Shown here: piece by piece, positions 44,339 to 57,147 of the stretch
Layout: each line of letters opens with the position of its first letter
How positions within the stretch are numbered: the stretch's first letter is position 1
NCBI RefSeq assembly: GCF_008831285.2
Contig: NC_045150.1
Span: 10,864,001 to 10,928,000 of the forward strand
From: Nymphaea colorata
Lineage: Eukaryota; Streptophyta; Magnoliopsida; Nymphaeales; Nymphaeaceae
Length of the DNA stretch: 64,000 bases
Reading direction: 5' to 3'
Made by a program: the position numbers and the translations under genes
The notes under the pieces: model-generated
Seen by the model: only the letters and a program-made list of their open reading frames with translations
The model's database searches: none
What the model was told of the DNA's origin: nothing

Positions 44339-47300
44339 TCAATTATGCATGACATGTTTTCATAGCTAAATAGTCTGCCATCTTGAGTCCGTAACACAGC
44401 CCCCATCCTCGCTGACCAGCTCCATTAAGTAAATGGATTGGGCAACACCCAGGTTTATTGGGCCCAAGAATTGATTTCTCAACATAGTCCAGACCAGTAA
44501 CCAACCAAGCCCCTCACTATCGTGGGTCAAGCACACGGTTCGATCTTAGTTTAAACTGGCACGTGAGAGAAAATAAGATCCAGTCATTAACTGGATTTGG
44601 GTGTCTTAGATAGTTATAAACCTAAGTCTAGATTTGATCAGAGTGAAGTTCTTAGCCATTTTACAGTAAATACATAGGATTTAAAGTTTCCTGAACCCAA
44701 TTTTGAGCTGATCGAACTCCAACTACGTACTGCAAAATCAACTCCAACGTACAACCAATTCGGACCGAATTAGGCTGGACTCAAGTAAACTCGATAGAGC
44801 TCGTCCGCTCTTCTCCTGTTCCACCCCAGCCTGCCTGGGTGATTTCACTTGTATCCTCTAACTTTATGCTAAAAGCAATTTAAGGGTCCTTAATTCGGCA
44901 TGAAGAATGGGGTACCTAACAGTTATGTATCCAAAACAGCTGAAGCAAGACATGAAAAATATGCAACTCTTAGGATCGGACAGGTTGGCAATGAGAACAA
45001 TTTGTAAACTGCTTTAAGAATACGTTTTAAAGATTGAGACAGATTTATGAAACACATTTGTTATAATGTTTATCAGTCTGTTCAAAGCTTTTTTGGGCAT
45101 ATTCATAAAATACTTGTAAGCTGTTTCTTTTGTCAAATGGGCCTTTAGGTTAACATTCCTACATATACATGGCCCCTTTCGGCCTTGGAAAAATTTGAAA
45201 CAACTTGAAACACAACTAGCATAAGCAAAATAATAATGTCATGACATGGAAGGGACAGCGATAAGGAAATATGTTGGCTGTTGTAGTAATGTGAAAGAAT
45301 TTCAGGATATTTATGGTTCATTTGGTAGATCTGATCATATTTCTCTTCGAATAAAACACTCTGTCATCCGAGAAAGGGAGAAAAAGGCCTTAGCCACATA
45401 AACACAAGAAGAAACGTTAGCTTGGATACGTAGACCTTGTGATTATTTGTTTTGTAAATTAATCAGCTTAATTTCGTTTCTCATCTATCAAACTAATTAC
45501 AAATAAGGCATACGTACATAGGAAGTCGAATGTTTTGCACTCAGTGCAAAAGTTTATAGTTCTAGTAGTTCAGCAGAAAAAAGAAAAAATAAAATAAAAA
45601 TTAAAAAATTCCAAAACCAATCCATGTTTTGAAAATAGACTCATATTCTTTACTTACCCACTGCACCATGTTAGGGCCTAGTTTTTAGGCCGACCCAGCA
45701 GCAAAACGAACAGTTAAATCCCTATTTAGCTATTTCATATGGACTTTGATTAACCATCTGATATGTCTATATACACCCAATTTTCCTAACGTTTTCGAGC
45801 TTGTGGATTCAGATTCTAACAGACCAAGCTCTACAGAGAGGTTGGAGGACATTAGCTCTCTTCAAAAAAATTTCAGAATTCAATGTAAGAATCCAAAACA
45901 GGAGGATGCAGACGCCGATCCTTGTTCTTCCTCATGGCACGTAAGCATGCCAATAATCTGAATTCTCCCAATGCACCTCTCCTGCTTTAACACTTCATTT
46001 TGCAAATTGTAACAATTTCTGCCTTTCCTGCATCATGTAGGTTTTCTCTGGACAGGGCTCTTAGAGATGGAGAAGATGACCTAACAATCTAACTGGATTA
46101 CCCAATCTCAAGGTTTTAAACAGAGCACATATCATGAGCATAGTTCACTTATACTGCAAAGATGAATGGTAGAAATATCACTGTAGATTTCTCAATATAT
46201 AGCCACGAGGATCTTAGTGTGAACAACCAAATCAAGGAGACAACTAGCCACGCTTAATAAGTTGAAATTGCTTATATTGAATTTTCTAGGCAACTGAAGA
46301 GAGAAAAAATTGACTAAAATAACTGTATTTAGTTCCTTAACTAGTCGCCCCACTAGCCACTACCTTCTTTAGGACAGTTAACTCAACCACAATCATTTTG
46401 ATGTGGGACTTCCTCAATGGGGGCTCTTTGTGTTGCTGCCCAATGGAATTCGTCCGCCAAGTCTTGGATAGCCTTCTCAGAGGCATCCATTCTTGCTTCC
46501 AAGCCATCACTGATCCAAAGACTCGATTGACTCCACTTGGTTGATGAGGAACCAAACAATTCAGGTTGAGCATGAGTATTTCACAAGAGGGCGCTTAGAT
46601 TACTACATGGGGCTAAAAAACAGCTGCCCACGAGATTTTCTGCTGTTACTCAATGTTTCCACAGAACTTATTGACTTGAAATAATACTTGGTTATTTGCT
46701 TCTTTTATTTTTCTTGAACAGGGGGAGGAGCGGTAAGGCATGCAGGTGATGTTAGGATAAGAATGCGACGTAGTTGGGGTGATGTGTGTAAAACTTCATG
46801 CTTGTTTTGCTTAATTGCACTTCTGCTTCCAAAAGTTTTGGAATTTCATATTTCGTATTATCCATTGCAGGGAGGTGTACAACAACAGATATGGATTTGT
46901 CAATTATGGCATCAAACATCTTAAGTTGGCACCTGAACTTTTCAAAGATTTTAAAAATGACCAGAAATAATCATAAAGATTTTCATATCAGTGCTTTCGG
47001 AGCTTTCAGACATTTTGGAAATAAACATACTCCTTTACAAAAAAATTTCAAGGCTAATGCTCCATATCGTTTTAAAAATTTATCAACATGGTTATTAAAG
47101 TATTTTAACTGTTGCAAATTTTTTTACTTGTGCCTAACAAACAAAGTCCAAATATTATAGGCATTAAAGTCTTCTTCCACCAAACTCTACTTGAATTCCG
47201 AATAGGAAATAATATTCTCTTCCACATACTCTAAAATTATTATTCTGAATTAAAATCCTAGAACATTGAAAATCCTGGGGCCATCGAGCGCCACCTTAAG

Positions 47301-48120
47301 AAATTGAAAAACATCATGTAGAAGAGGACCTAAAAACTAAGCATTAGAACAAAGTTGCCAGGGCTTAGACTGGAGGTATCCCTTTCTGCATTGAGGAAAT
47401 AAAGTCTTGATGTCGATTAAAAACATGCATCTGAAACCTTGAGAAGAAGAAAGTCTGTGATCGACCACTCACAACCCAGCACCTTTTCAACCTTATCTGG
47501 ACATGCTTGTGGTTATGGATTTTTTTTTCAAAAGCCATTAGTTTTGCATCAAATATTAGTTAGCTTCATCTACAATAATATACTCAGTCAAAGGATTGGC
47601 TCTCTCTGATTGATTTCAAAGTCTCTGGATTCTTTATAAAACACTGCCAATATAGAGATTAATCTAACCATCATCAGCACATGCACAAGTCCATTGGGAT
47701 TATATATATGGTCCCCTAAACATATTACAACATTGAAACGTTATGTCTCCTGAACTCCACTTGTGGTGAAATAAGGAGCTAATGCCTGTAGCTAGAATAT
47801 TTTGATGTGATGGTTTGGTGGACGTGATTAAAAATTTTAGAAATAAGTTAAAAAACTAGCAAACCATGCCATAGAATGAAAATGCCTACATGAAACCATG
47901 TACTCATTCATTGTAGTAGCAAGATTTCTATATATTTTTTTAAGAATAAGAACATTGACAAGTCCACTGGATATTACAAAAGACATATCATGAAAGGGGT
48001 CTTTTTTGAGAGCAAGTTCCGTACGCTACTCCCACGTACGCAACAAGCATACATCAGATGTAGAACCTACTACCAATATGCTCATTTACTTTTATGCCCA
48101 ATACATTACATATGCATATG
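44339..48120. other. Loop region left of copy B; only 3' exons of member C
   Basis: Apart from the exon 3 and 4 remnants of member C (45.8-46.1 kb) no coding sequence is supported. From about 47,510 the sequence is a diverged copy of 40,991-41,460 (GTTATGGATTTTTT..., CAAAGTCTCTGGATTC, AAACATATTACAAC), the upstream part of a family unit. The 46,337-46,573 minus ORF has no domain. Confidence 0.5.
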
Positions 48121-48385
48121 CGTGAGATAGAAAATAGGTATAAAATATCAAATAAATATGAGATAATGTGTAAGATAACAAAAGATTTATGAGATAATGA
48201 GATAACAAAAAGATGTATGAGATAACGGTAAACATTAGTATGAGATAATATTTATGAGACAACACATGATTTATGAGATTATAATGTAACAGACAAATGT
48301 ATGAGATAAAATAATAAGATAATAGATCAATGTATGAGATAATGTTAAACATAAGTATGAGATAATGTTTATGAGATAATAAAAT
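48120..48385. repeat. TATGAGATAA repeat array, longer copy
   Basis: Same repeat as 1,930-2,105 with extra units on the left, where copy A is replaced by LTR sequence. Confidence 0.6.
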
Positions 48386-50139
48386 ATGGTCACAAAAGCC
48401 TTTTTAAGTTTCCAAGGATAATATAAGAGTCGACCGGAATCATCATAAATCATTTTCTTTTACAATAAAAAACCCAAGTGACGCTTGAGTTTGACAAGTG
48501 ATCAAACAACCAACAACCAAATTTTGCAATTCTTAGTAGATTGAATTCAATCTTTAATTTTATAATAGCCCTTGTGTCAATTAATACTAGCTGATGAAAG
48601 ATCTTAATTTCTTCTTACTTTCCTCTCAATTGTGTATGACAATGGGTTGGATGACTCTCATAAGTTGGTTCAATCAATTTTCTTAGAAATATATATATAT
48701 ATATATACATTAAATGGTGACTCTAGTTTTTTAGAGTCACCTAACCATCTATTCTGTACCGTCTAATCCAACATTACGGACGACTAAGAAAAAAATAATG
48801 TGAAAAAGATGGTATTTTCGTTATCTAATATTAGTTTACACCTTTTTATTATTGTTTTTCTCTCAACCATCCATATGCTTTAAATGAATGACCTTGGTTA
48901 AATGGTTGAGTGATTCTAAGGTCTTGTTTGATGCATGAGAATGAAGATTTTTTCAAAGTATGGGAGGAAGATTTTTTTTGTGGAAAAAAATCAGACCTAG
49001 AGAGGTTTGACTTATTTTTTTGGGGGGGTGTGGGAGTTTTTCTGAATTCATTGAAAAATGCATGGTAAAATTCCCTTTGTTTGATGCTGCAGGGAAAAAC
49101 CATACAAACGTGAAAAAAAAATCCACCTTGCAAAGTATTTTTCTTGTGCATCAAACGGGGCTTATATGACCAGCGTCACCGTTCACTCATTATATGTATA
49201 AGAAAATAGTTAGATACTAGACTCTTATATACCAGATTGGATGAAATTGTGCATATGAGTAATTGATTTTAACAAGATCAGATGTTTGAGAATAAATTGA
49301 AGAAAATAGAAACCAAGTTAATTTTACTTTCAAGCGGCCGAAATGCCGCTCATAAGAGGGAATAAATAAACTTCATTAGTTGAGATCTATGACTTTTTTT
49401 AAAAGGTATACCTCTTGTTTGAAAATACAACTTTTTTTTTTAACATAATCTCCACCATCTGGTCTCATTAAAATTAAGTGCTTTACAGAATCCCCGTTTA
49501 ATTTCGTATATAAGAGAACCTCGACCAACAGAGCATATCCAAAAAATAATCACCCAAATCCAGCTCACGTAGTGATCTAGTTGATCGAATGAAGTACTCT
49601 GGTAGTCTGGTTGTTTACATAGATCCATTGAATAAGAAACTAATTTATAATCGATGCCCTTGCATTTTGCTCGGGCCACGTTCAGTTAATATGATTTTGA
49701 TCCACTGGCAGCGTACTCGTAGGCATGCAGAGCATCAACTCTGTTGCCAGAAAAACAAAAAATCACATGCTTCTAAGCACTGATTGGTTTCATAGCATCT
49801 AGGTAAAAGGCATTGGTTTTTCTGTCAGAAAACTCGTGAATGTTGTTAGGCGCAATAAGAAAACAAGCCAAGTGTATTTTTTATTGTAGTCAATTTTTAC
49901 TTTGTTGAAGTCATGTTTCCCAACATTTCTCCCTTTTTATTTTTTAATGCACAATGTTTTAACCGAATGATGTTCAAGCATGACCTCAAGAAGAGAGGCT
50001 GGGCCCTGCTTCCTTCTCGTGCTGTGGATAGGTCGCCTCCTTTGGAATGTCAAACTTCCGGGCAAGGGCCCGTAGTTTTTTTGGTATACTTGACATCATT
50101 CACAACATGTGCAAAGCAGTGCAAGGTTTAACTTTACGT

Positions 50140-50815
50140 CTATATAAATGCACAATGTTTGGGAGAAAGCTTTATCCCTTGGATTTTCTTCTTTCTCCAG
50201 AGGATGAGATGGTAACAGGTATCACTAAGCTGACTATTTTCACACATCCTTGTGGTTAGAGAGGCCGCGGCTAGGTAGAAGGATTTTACTTTAACATTTG
50301 AACAAGGTCTTAGTTAATTGCGGACTCAAAAATTGTTTATTGAGGAGCACTGTTGTAAAAATTTTCATTTTTTATGGGACACAACATATATATATATAAG
50401 ACATCTATATAAAACTAAAGAAAATTTTATTGCTTCCGTAGGCAACTGCCCACACCAGCTTATATGTAGCTGTGTATTGGTCATAACTTGTTCACGGCAA
50501 CCTTGTCTAAAGGTAAGGTATTGGAAGGAAGTGGGTGGAGTTAACAGGTATTATCATGTCCGCTCGCTCTGTTTAATCTGCTCTCTCTGTTTCATATCTC
50601 TAGTTGCTATTATCACCAGTCATCATTTTCATCACCTTTGCAATCATGAATTCTTTCTTGTTCTGCTCCATCTTCTTCTTCTTCCTCTTAAGGTATTTGA
50701 CCAGTGATAGGTTAAACTACCACGAAGCTTTTGTTCCTGCACCTCGAAGCTCAGATGCAGAAATCTTAGGTGGAGATACAAACAATAGTTTTGTTTCTAG
50801 TACTTTCTTGTGATA
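50140..50815 (+). pseudogene. Dead C2-like family member B1 (copy of A1)
   Basis: Same structure as A1: TATA box CTATATAAAT near 50,141, first exon remnant ending GTTAACAG at about 50,547 with no ATG, polypyrimidine intron, and AGGTATTTGACCAG at about 50,692. It keeps the family GTTAACAG sequence where A1 has GTTGACAG, so A1 changed after the duplication or the two are alleles. Confidence 0.5.
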
Positions 50816-53800
50816 TTAAGCACACCAACAGGGTCCCGTTACTCAGCAGAACTATCGGCCTTCATCCTTCCCCATCGATTCTTCTTCCCAGAGCCCTGAA
50901 ACCCTCGCTCGTCCGAGTGACGTTTTTGATGTGAAAGTGAAACCCTTTTTCGAACGAGGCCATTCTAAAATAGTTTTTCAATCCTAAAAGATTCCTTTTC
51001 AGATTGAGAGAGAGGGAAAAAAGGAAAAAAATAAACACCCCTAGGCTGCCGCCATTGGTTGATCGCTGGTCGTCGATACAGTGGTGGCAGTGTTGCCTGA
51101 AGAATCACTAAACGTTTGTGGTCGGATGGAGATGAACAGAATGAGGAGAGAGAAAACACGCTAGAAATGTAAAAATGAAATGGATGTTAGGCATCAAACA
51201 GCATTTGTTGTTAGTCTTTGCTCGAACCATGATGAGTTTAGAGAGTCGAGTTCAACGAACTCGCTCAACTAACAGAATGAGCTGTGACATGAGCCCAATT
51301 TCGTCTTCAACTATTGATGTTCTATGTTGCTTATTTCAAGGCAACGGCAAGTGCTTGCAGCTTTTGTGGTATTGACTTGGATTGATTGACACGTGATAAA
51401 AATAAAAAAAATACATTAAAAAACTAGCAAACCATGACATAGGATGAATAACCCAATACAAAACCATGCACTGTTTCGTAAAATAAAAGGAAAGGAAAAA
51501 TATATACAAAGGGAAAACAACACTACACAATTAATGTCATATTCCACAGAGATGGAATAATGGCTATATCAACCACTCATCAAAAGAGTTGAGTGGGATG
51601 GGTCTACGAAGATCACCAATCACCTCCTTTGAAGGTCTACATTGAAGAAGATGAGTATCTTTTTGAGAAAAGGAGGATCCTAGATATCGATAATCACCTC
51701 CACTCAGTTTTTTCAACATTTTAATAGCAGATCTCCAATTTTTTGGACCAAGAATCACTCCAACCATGTTTTATGAGCACGATGCTATGAAAGGCAGTAA
51801 GTAAAATTGGCAGAGCCCGAAACTTGTACCAACATCTTCGGCTCAAGCTTGGCATCAGGTCTAATCAGCTTTGCCATTAATTCTATTTTTTTAAGCCAAA
51901 ATTCCAACGATTCTTACAAAATTTGGCTGTTCTTAATTTCCTGATTTAGGGTCATGTTCCATGATGTATGGCCAGCAGGCCCTTCAAGTTTTCCAGGGTA
52001 ATATGGAAGGAGTCTCCCTGCAACATAATAAATCTTTTCTTTTTAAGATAAAAGACCCAACTGAGGCTTGGGTTTGACACATATTCGTCAACAAAATTAC
52101 ATCATTCCTAGCGGATTGAATCCAATCTTATATTTTATAATAGCTGCCTGCTGTGGACATAAGTTCTTTTCATTTACCAAGGGAAATGAAGTTTTCTAAT
52201 TTTAAATATGGTCAACATTAACTTTCATCATATCCATGCCCCCCAATCTGCTGTTTGTGTAATTAATTAGAAATTATACTACTAAAAATGGCATGTCTCT
52301 ATGACAATGTTTTTTTTTCTGGGGGGGGGGGGAGCGTTCGGCTGTCATGAAGATTCATAAGCATGCAGCAGCTGTAAAAGTAATCCGAATTCAATCAGTA
52401 CTGCAAGCACATCTGCGTTCTTCTATGCTTTGTTATTTCGTAGTGGAAAACAAAAAAAGAATTGAACTGGTCTGGCTGCTCACTCGATCGCTTCATGTTG
52501 TGGATCAGAAAAAGGTATAAGCAAATAAGTTTTCAAAATAAAAGCAAATAACATTTAAAGCAAGACATAGACTGTCAGGTGAGCAAGAAGTCAACAACAT
52601 AGGCCCAAAAGCCCCTCGTTTCCTTACCTTCTAGATCTTAAACTATGCTGCTATCAGCGATGGCAATGGTGTACCCTTTACCTTAGGTACTATGTCTCAC
52701 TACTTAAGACATAAAAGTATGATGCCCATATAAATTGAACTAGAGACCTGCATCTTTATATACATCTTAGCTCAACCAGCTGCACTATGTATATACATGT
52801 ATATATATATACAACTATAAGACCCTTATATACATTATTAGATGAATATCGTATGAGCCATCGATTTTAAAGAGGCTAGATGTTTGAGATGAAGTTGAAA
52901 AAACAAAAACCAAGTTATATTTACAAGAGACAAAAATACCATTCATAGGAAGGAGTGAATCAATTTCCTTAATGAGATCCTTTCTTCTTAAAGAGTATTC
53001 CTATTTCTTGAAAATACGGCTTAGTTTCCATTTTTTTCAACTTAGTCACAACCATTCTTTAAAATCAAACGCTGATACTATTCCCTATAATATAAAACAT
53101 GTTTTGATTTAAGTTGCTTTGATGACAAATGCAGACTTTTTTGCTAATAAAATGTTAATGCTATAAGCGCCATTCATTTTTGCTTATTATAAAACACTTT
53201 TAAACTAGGAAATATAATCAACTTAATTCAGTTTTCCATCGACCCATTTGGATTATCGAACGTTCATATATGGAACCCATCAAGCTGTGGCGAAACCAAG
53301 CGATTTGTGATGTGTAATTGTCAGTGTGAGATTGCTAGCTAGGGTCGAGAAAATGAAAACTAGTGTCAAACTCATAACCTAAAACAAGCAAAATGCGAGG
53401 GCATCTCATGAGGGTGGTTCCGAATATCCTATATGGCATTTTATAGTCGATGCCCTCGCATTTTGGTGGATCATGTTCAGGTATATGATTTTGATCCACT
53501 GTCAGCGATACTTTAGCTCTGAAGAATCAAATTTAAAGATCACATGCTTTTAAGTATTGGTTGGCTTCATAGCTTCTAAGTAACAGGCATTCATTATAGC
53601 CAATTCATAATTAATTGAAGTAATGTTTATGAAAATTCCTCGCATTTTATTTCTTAATTCCTTAAGTGAAGAGAAAGATTCGTGCATGATCTCAAAGGAG
53701 TGAGGCCGGGCCATGCTTACTTGTCCTGCTGTGTATAGGTCGCTTCCTTCCAATGTCGAACTTCCAGGCAAGGGCCCCTCAACACACAAGTGCCCGCAGT

Positions 53801-53868
53801 TTTTGTGGTACACTTGATTTCATTCACCAAATTAATGTGCAAAGAAGTTTGTGGTTTAACACTACATC

Positions 53869-54108
53869 TATATAAGTGTGCACATACAACCGTTGTGGTT
53901 GGACAGGCAGCAGCTAGCTAGAAGGATTTTACGAAAACATTCGAACAAGGGTCATAACTTCTTCACCGCAACCATGCATAACGGGATTGATGGGCAGAAG
54001 GTGAAGTTAACAGGTACCATCATCTGTCCGCTCGCTCTGTTTCATATCTGTACCTCCAATTGGTATTATCACAGGTCGTTATCTTCATCAACTATGCCAT
54101 CATGATTT
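53869..54108 (+). CDS. C2-domain-like member B2, 5' end only (copy of A2)
   Basis: TATA box TATATAA at 53,869. Exon 1 53,974-54,013, ATG in CCGCAACCATGCATAAC, same 13 codons and donor CAG/GTACC as A2. The intron runs into the scaffold gap at 54,109, so the C2-type second exon is not visible. Sequence after the gap is unrelated to A2. Confidence 0.4.
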
Positions 54109-54208
54109 NNNNNNNNNNNNNNNNNNNNNNNNNNNNNNNNNNNNNNNNNNNNNNNNNNNNNNNNNNNNNNNNNNNNNNNNNNNNNNNNNNNNNNNNNNNN
54201 NNNNNNNN
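54109..54208. other. Scaffold gap of 100 N
   Basis: Exactly 100 N; ends duplication copy B and truncates member B2. Confidence 0.99.
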
Positions 54209-54574
54209 TTGCATGGCCAATTTTAATTTACTTAATTTATCGGTTAAACCCCATTTCATGATCAAATATGGAAAATCTTGTAAAATGAAAAGTTTGGACT
54301 GTCAAGTCATTATTTCCAAACAATGGATGATCAAATGCAATATCTAGAGAATGAAAACGTCATAAGTGGATACCCTCGAATTCATTTATCATCTATTTTT
54401 AACTGGTTCTACTTATAATGTAAATTACATAGAACAACTAATAGTTTAGGGGTGGAGCCAGGAGAGACTATGTGAAGTTTTCAACGTTTATCATGGTTTA
54501 ACATGCTCGAGGTGGATCGCAGAGTTTGCCAACCCTGCTAAAAAATGCAAGGAAAGATACTAAAAAAGACGTTT

Positions 54575-54700
54575 GAGATTGTGTTTGCATCAACTATGAA
54601 CAATTTTGTTCCACAATGTTCCCAATTTTGGGAACATTGAAGAACGTATTTGGGAACACTGTGGAATGGAATTGTTCAACGTTGATGCAAACATGGTCTC
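54575..54700. mobile_element. Foldback MITE / long hairpin
   Basis: Left arm starts GAGATTGTGTTTGCATC and right arm ends in its complement (GATGCAAACATGGTCTC). About 51 bases on each side can pair, with a handful of mismatches, around a loop of about 24 bases with a further TTCCCAATTTTGGGAA palindrome. It could be a MITE or a precursor of small RNA. No coding role. Confidence 0.7.
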
Positions 54701-54839
54701 ACATGTCATCTCAAGTATCTTTCCACGCATTTCTTGGTCAGTTGAATGGCAAGGGTAGCTGGGTGTGTGCTTTTCGCTTTGAAATACATTGGATTGGAGA
54801 TCATCTGCGATATCAGTGAAGGATATATTGATTGTTCTT

Positions 54840-55198
54840 TGTTGGAACTTTGTGGTTCTACCCAAGATCTCAACACAAAGCATCAACATGCTACTTTGAA
54901 CCAGCAACAAATAACACAACGACGCATCAGCGCGGAGATAGAGAGAGATATAAAATAGGAAAAGAAATGGTATGATTGAAGGATTTTACAAGTTTTGCTT
55001 CAAGGAGCCACCTGAGCCAATATATAGGCTACCTTAGCATAAAGTGAATGTTAGGCGTTATATCTGGCTTCCTTGAATTCCTTGTATGCCCAACTAGGCA
55101 GTTATAAGGCTAATATGTAATAATCTTTTCAGATGTTGTTGTAACATGTAACATAGTGGATGAGATCAATGAGTTTGGTTCATGGCCACAACCCAACA
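54840..55198 (-). mobile_element. LTR (359 bp), probably copia, minus strand
   Basis: Starts TGTTGGAAC and ends CCCAACA, with TGTTGG/CCAACA inverted termini. On the minus strand the purine-rich CCAAGTGAGAGA directly precedes the TGTTGGG end, as a PPT next to a 3' LTR; this layout is common in plant copia elements. A TATATATTGG box lies inside on the minus strand (about 55,020). The second LTR is not in the window; 55,199 onward may be decayed 3' internal sequence. Confidence 0.55.
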
Positions 55199-56480
55199 TC
55201 TCTCACTTGGTCATAAGATTGAAACCTGGATTCCCTTTTGCTTTCTAGTTTTGCACACAATAACAAATGCATCAAACAATAGTCTAACTAAAGGGTACAT
55301 TCACTTTTGGTTGTCCATCAACAAGACAGCCATTCTTACGCAAAATAACTCTTTTAGCAGGCAGAGTTCCAAATACGTAATCATATACAGCAATATTCAA
55401 GTAGGCTCCCACTTTCCAAACATTCACACAATTATATAATTAGATTGGCAACATACCCAATGGTTATTATGACTTTTAAACATTGATCTCAAAGACTGTT
55501 TTAAATTGTATGGGGATTTTCATTTTGTATTATCTTTATTAATATTCCCCTGTATAAAAGACTTAACTCACATATAAAGACAATTTTCATATACAACTGC
55601 TAATATCCATGTCATCACGTGCAAATTTATCACTTATTGACATCCAGTTAGATTTACCATTTATTTTGTCAAGGTCAACATGTAGATCCACTAACAAATG
55701 CATATAATAACAATTCAAACATAGCCAAGGAAATCTAGACATTTGTAACTTATTATCATATGAAAAATAGACGAATCAAACTTAGTTGTTTATTTTCCTA
55801 ACTAATCCAAAAATTGATCCACAAGATGACTATTGATTTCACTAATAAACTTTAGTTGGTTCATTACTAAACTAATCTACAGTCACTATTAGCACTAATC
55901 TACAGTCGGTATTAGCATAATTAGTTCCACAAGTAAACAAATATTGTAATATGTTTGGATCTAATATAGAACAAGATATGGTTGTTTAACAATATATCTA
56001 AGTATACATATTCAAATATGAATCTAAGCAATATATAAGGTGCATTTAAAGAAATAAATAGATCCAATTACTAATGCTATATGAATATAAAGATTCAGAT
56101 GAATATAAGGATTCAGATTATAGTAGCATGGATCCAAACACAACAATATCCCCAATATCACTAATATAAATTTAAAACATAAAAGATAAGGAAGTTCACT
56201 AACCAATTCTCAATGATAAAATCAAAATAGTTCAGAAACTGAACTTAACCAAGTAACAACCACTATTGGTTAAAGAAATCCTTACAACAACAATGGAACT
56301 ACAAGAAAAAAAAAACTCACTAAAGAAGGTCACCCAGTGATTTTTTCATAAAAGCTCCAACACACGCATGCACCACTCCACACTTGCACACCAAAGATAC
56401 ACGACAATCGGGGTCACCGGGTGGCCCGGGTCGAAGCCCTTATTTTTATAGGCACGGATGACTGGGTGGTGGGGACTTTC
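55199..56480. other. AT-rich sequence, possibly decayed element interior; no gene
   Basis: No reading frame with a domain. May include the 3' internal remains of the element whose LTR is at 54,840. A GC-rich patch (about 56,405-56,440) is unexplained. Confidence 0.4.
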
Positions 56481-56707
56481 CACCACGTTTTATTGATTTT
56501 CTATTACTATTACTTTTGGTCTCCCACTGCACAAAGGACAATCCCAGCGTTCTAGAGTCCATGATGAAATGCTACTACACACTTGCACTCTTACCTGCAC
56601 CACGACTGGTGGGAGGTGCCACACCCGCACTCCTACGCAACTTATGACACCCATACCAGCATCACCCACAACCACACTCCTACCCGCACAACTACTAGAC
56701 GGTGGTG

Positions 56708-56987
56708 CACTCCCACCCATACCCACACTATCCCTAACGCTTCCAATTTGTTTGATGACCGCTAGACTGTCTGGCACTCCCATTCCTACCCGCACTATTT
56801 GCATTGTAACGCATCCAATTTGTTGCACGACTGGTAGACAGTGCCGCACTCCCACTAATACCCGCACCGTCTCTGTAAGGCGTCCAACTTGTTGCACGAC
56901 TGCTAGATTGTGCGGCACTATCACCCATACCCACGAAATCTGCACTGTAACGCGTCCGCCTTGTTACACGATTGCTAGACAGTCCCG
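56708..56987. repeat. Minisatellite, four units of 67-72 bp
   Basis: Units start at 56,708, 56,775, 56,847 and 56,916, each opening CACTCCCA or CACTATCA, with a middle ACGCATCCAATTTGTTGCAC-like block and closing TAGACAGTGCCG-like. Lengths 67, 72, 69 and 72; the last three are multiples of three. Weaker half-units extend left to about 56,580. Confidence 0.8.
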
Positions 56988-57147
56988 TAAACATATCTCT
57001 CTTCTTCCTCTTCTTCTTTATCTGTTTCAGATGCCATCTTCTTGAGCGAGATGCCATGTGAGAATCTACTGCTGAGACGTGGCTGAAGAGGCGCTGTTGT
57101 TTCCGCTGCTTTAACATTACTCTGTTCCCAACAAACTTATCATCCAT
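56734..57147 (-). CDS. ORF with N-terminal basic segment and 23-24 residue repeats
   Basis: 137 codons from the ATG at 57,147. The N-terminal part is basic, with an I-K-K-K-R-K-K-R stretch that would suit a nuclear localisation signal. The C-terminal half is built from the minisatellite: S-S-S-R-A-T-S-W-x-x-Y-R and S-T-S-R-A-T-N-W-x-x-Y-N repeats. The frame breaks where the 67-base unit is entered. The ORF starts about five bases inside the loop from the right inverted-repeat boundary. Two other frames through the repeat are open too (56,569-57,045 plus; 56,490-56,945 minus), which weakens the coding case. No family recognised. Confidence 0.25.
   Translation of the reverse strand: MDDKFVGNRVMLKQRKQQRLFSHVSAVDSHMASRSRRWHLKQIKKKRKKRDMFTGLSSNRVTRRTRYSADFVGMGDSAAQSSSRATSWTPYRDGAGISGSAALSTSRATNWMRYNANSAGRNGSARQSSGHQTNWKR

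Larger units (their letters stand above)
42625..46092 (+). pseudogene. C2-domain-like family member C
   Basis: Exon 1 42,625-42,661 (ATG in CCGCAACCATGCATAAC; 12 codons plus one base; donor ACAG/GTATAA). Exon 2 from 42,850 (acceptor TTTTGCAG) to about 42,953; the joint reads E-L-T-V-D-L-N-F-N-P-N-N-D-I-C-R-Q-D-P-S, then Y-P-G-G-G-A-P-R-S-T-R. The donor that is CAG/GTAAGC in member D is GTT/GATAAGC here, so it is destroyed. Exon 3-like sequence at about 45,787-45,884 (F-E-L-V-D-S-D; donor CAAT/GTAAG) has lost the acceptor AG seen in member A2. Exon 4-like sequence 46,041-46,092 (F-S-L-D-R-A-L-R-D-G-E-D-D) ends with TAA. A TATATATA box lies near 42,495. Two lost splice sites argue for a pseudogene. 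The C2 assignment is inference. Confidence 0.4.
48209..54108 (+). repeat. Direct duplication, copy B (partner 1,927-7,860)
   Basis: Near-identical to copy A with small indels (shorter AT run at 48,690, one C/G difference per few hundred bases). It ends at the 100-N gap, so the original right boundary is not seen. The close similarity means either a recent duplication or two haplotypes of one locus placed in series by the assembly. Confidence 0.9.

Noticed and set aside
46337-46573. 78-codon minus-strand ORF as a gag N-terminus
   Set aside because: Only a vague likeness in composition; no Gag motif or neighbouring element parts.
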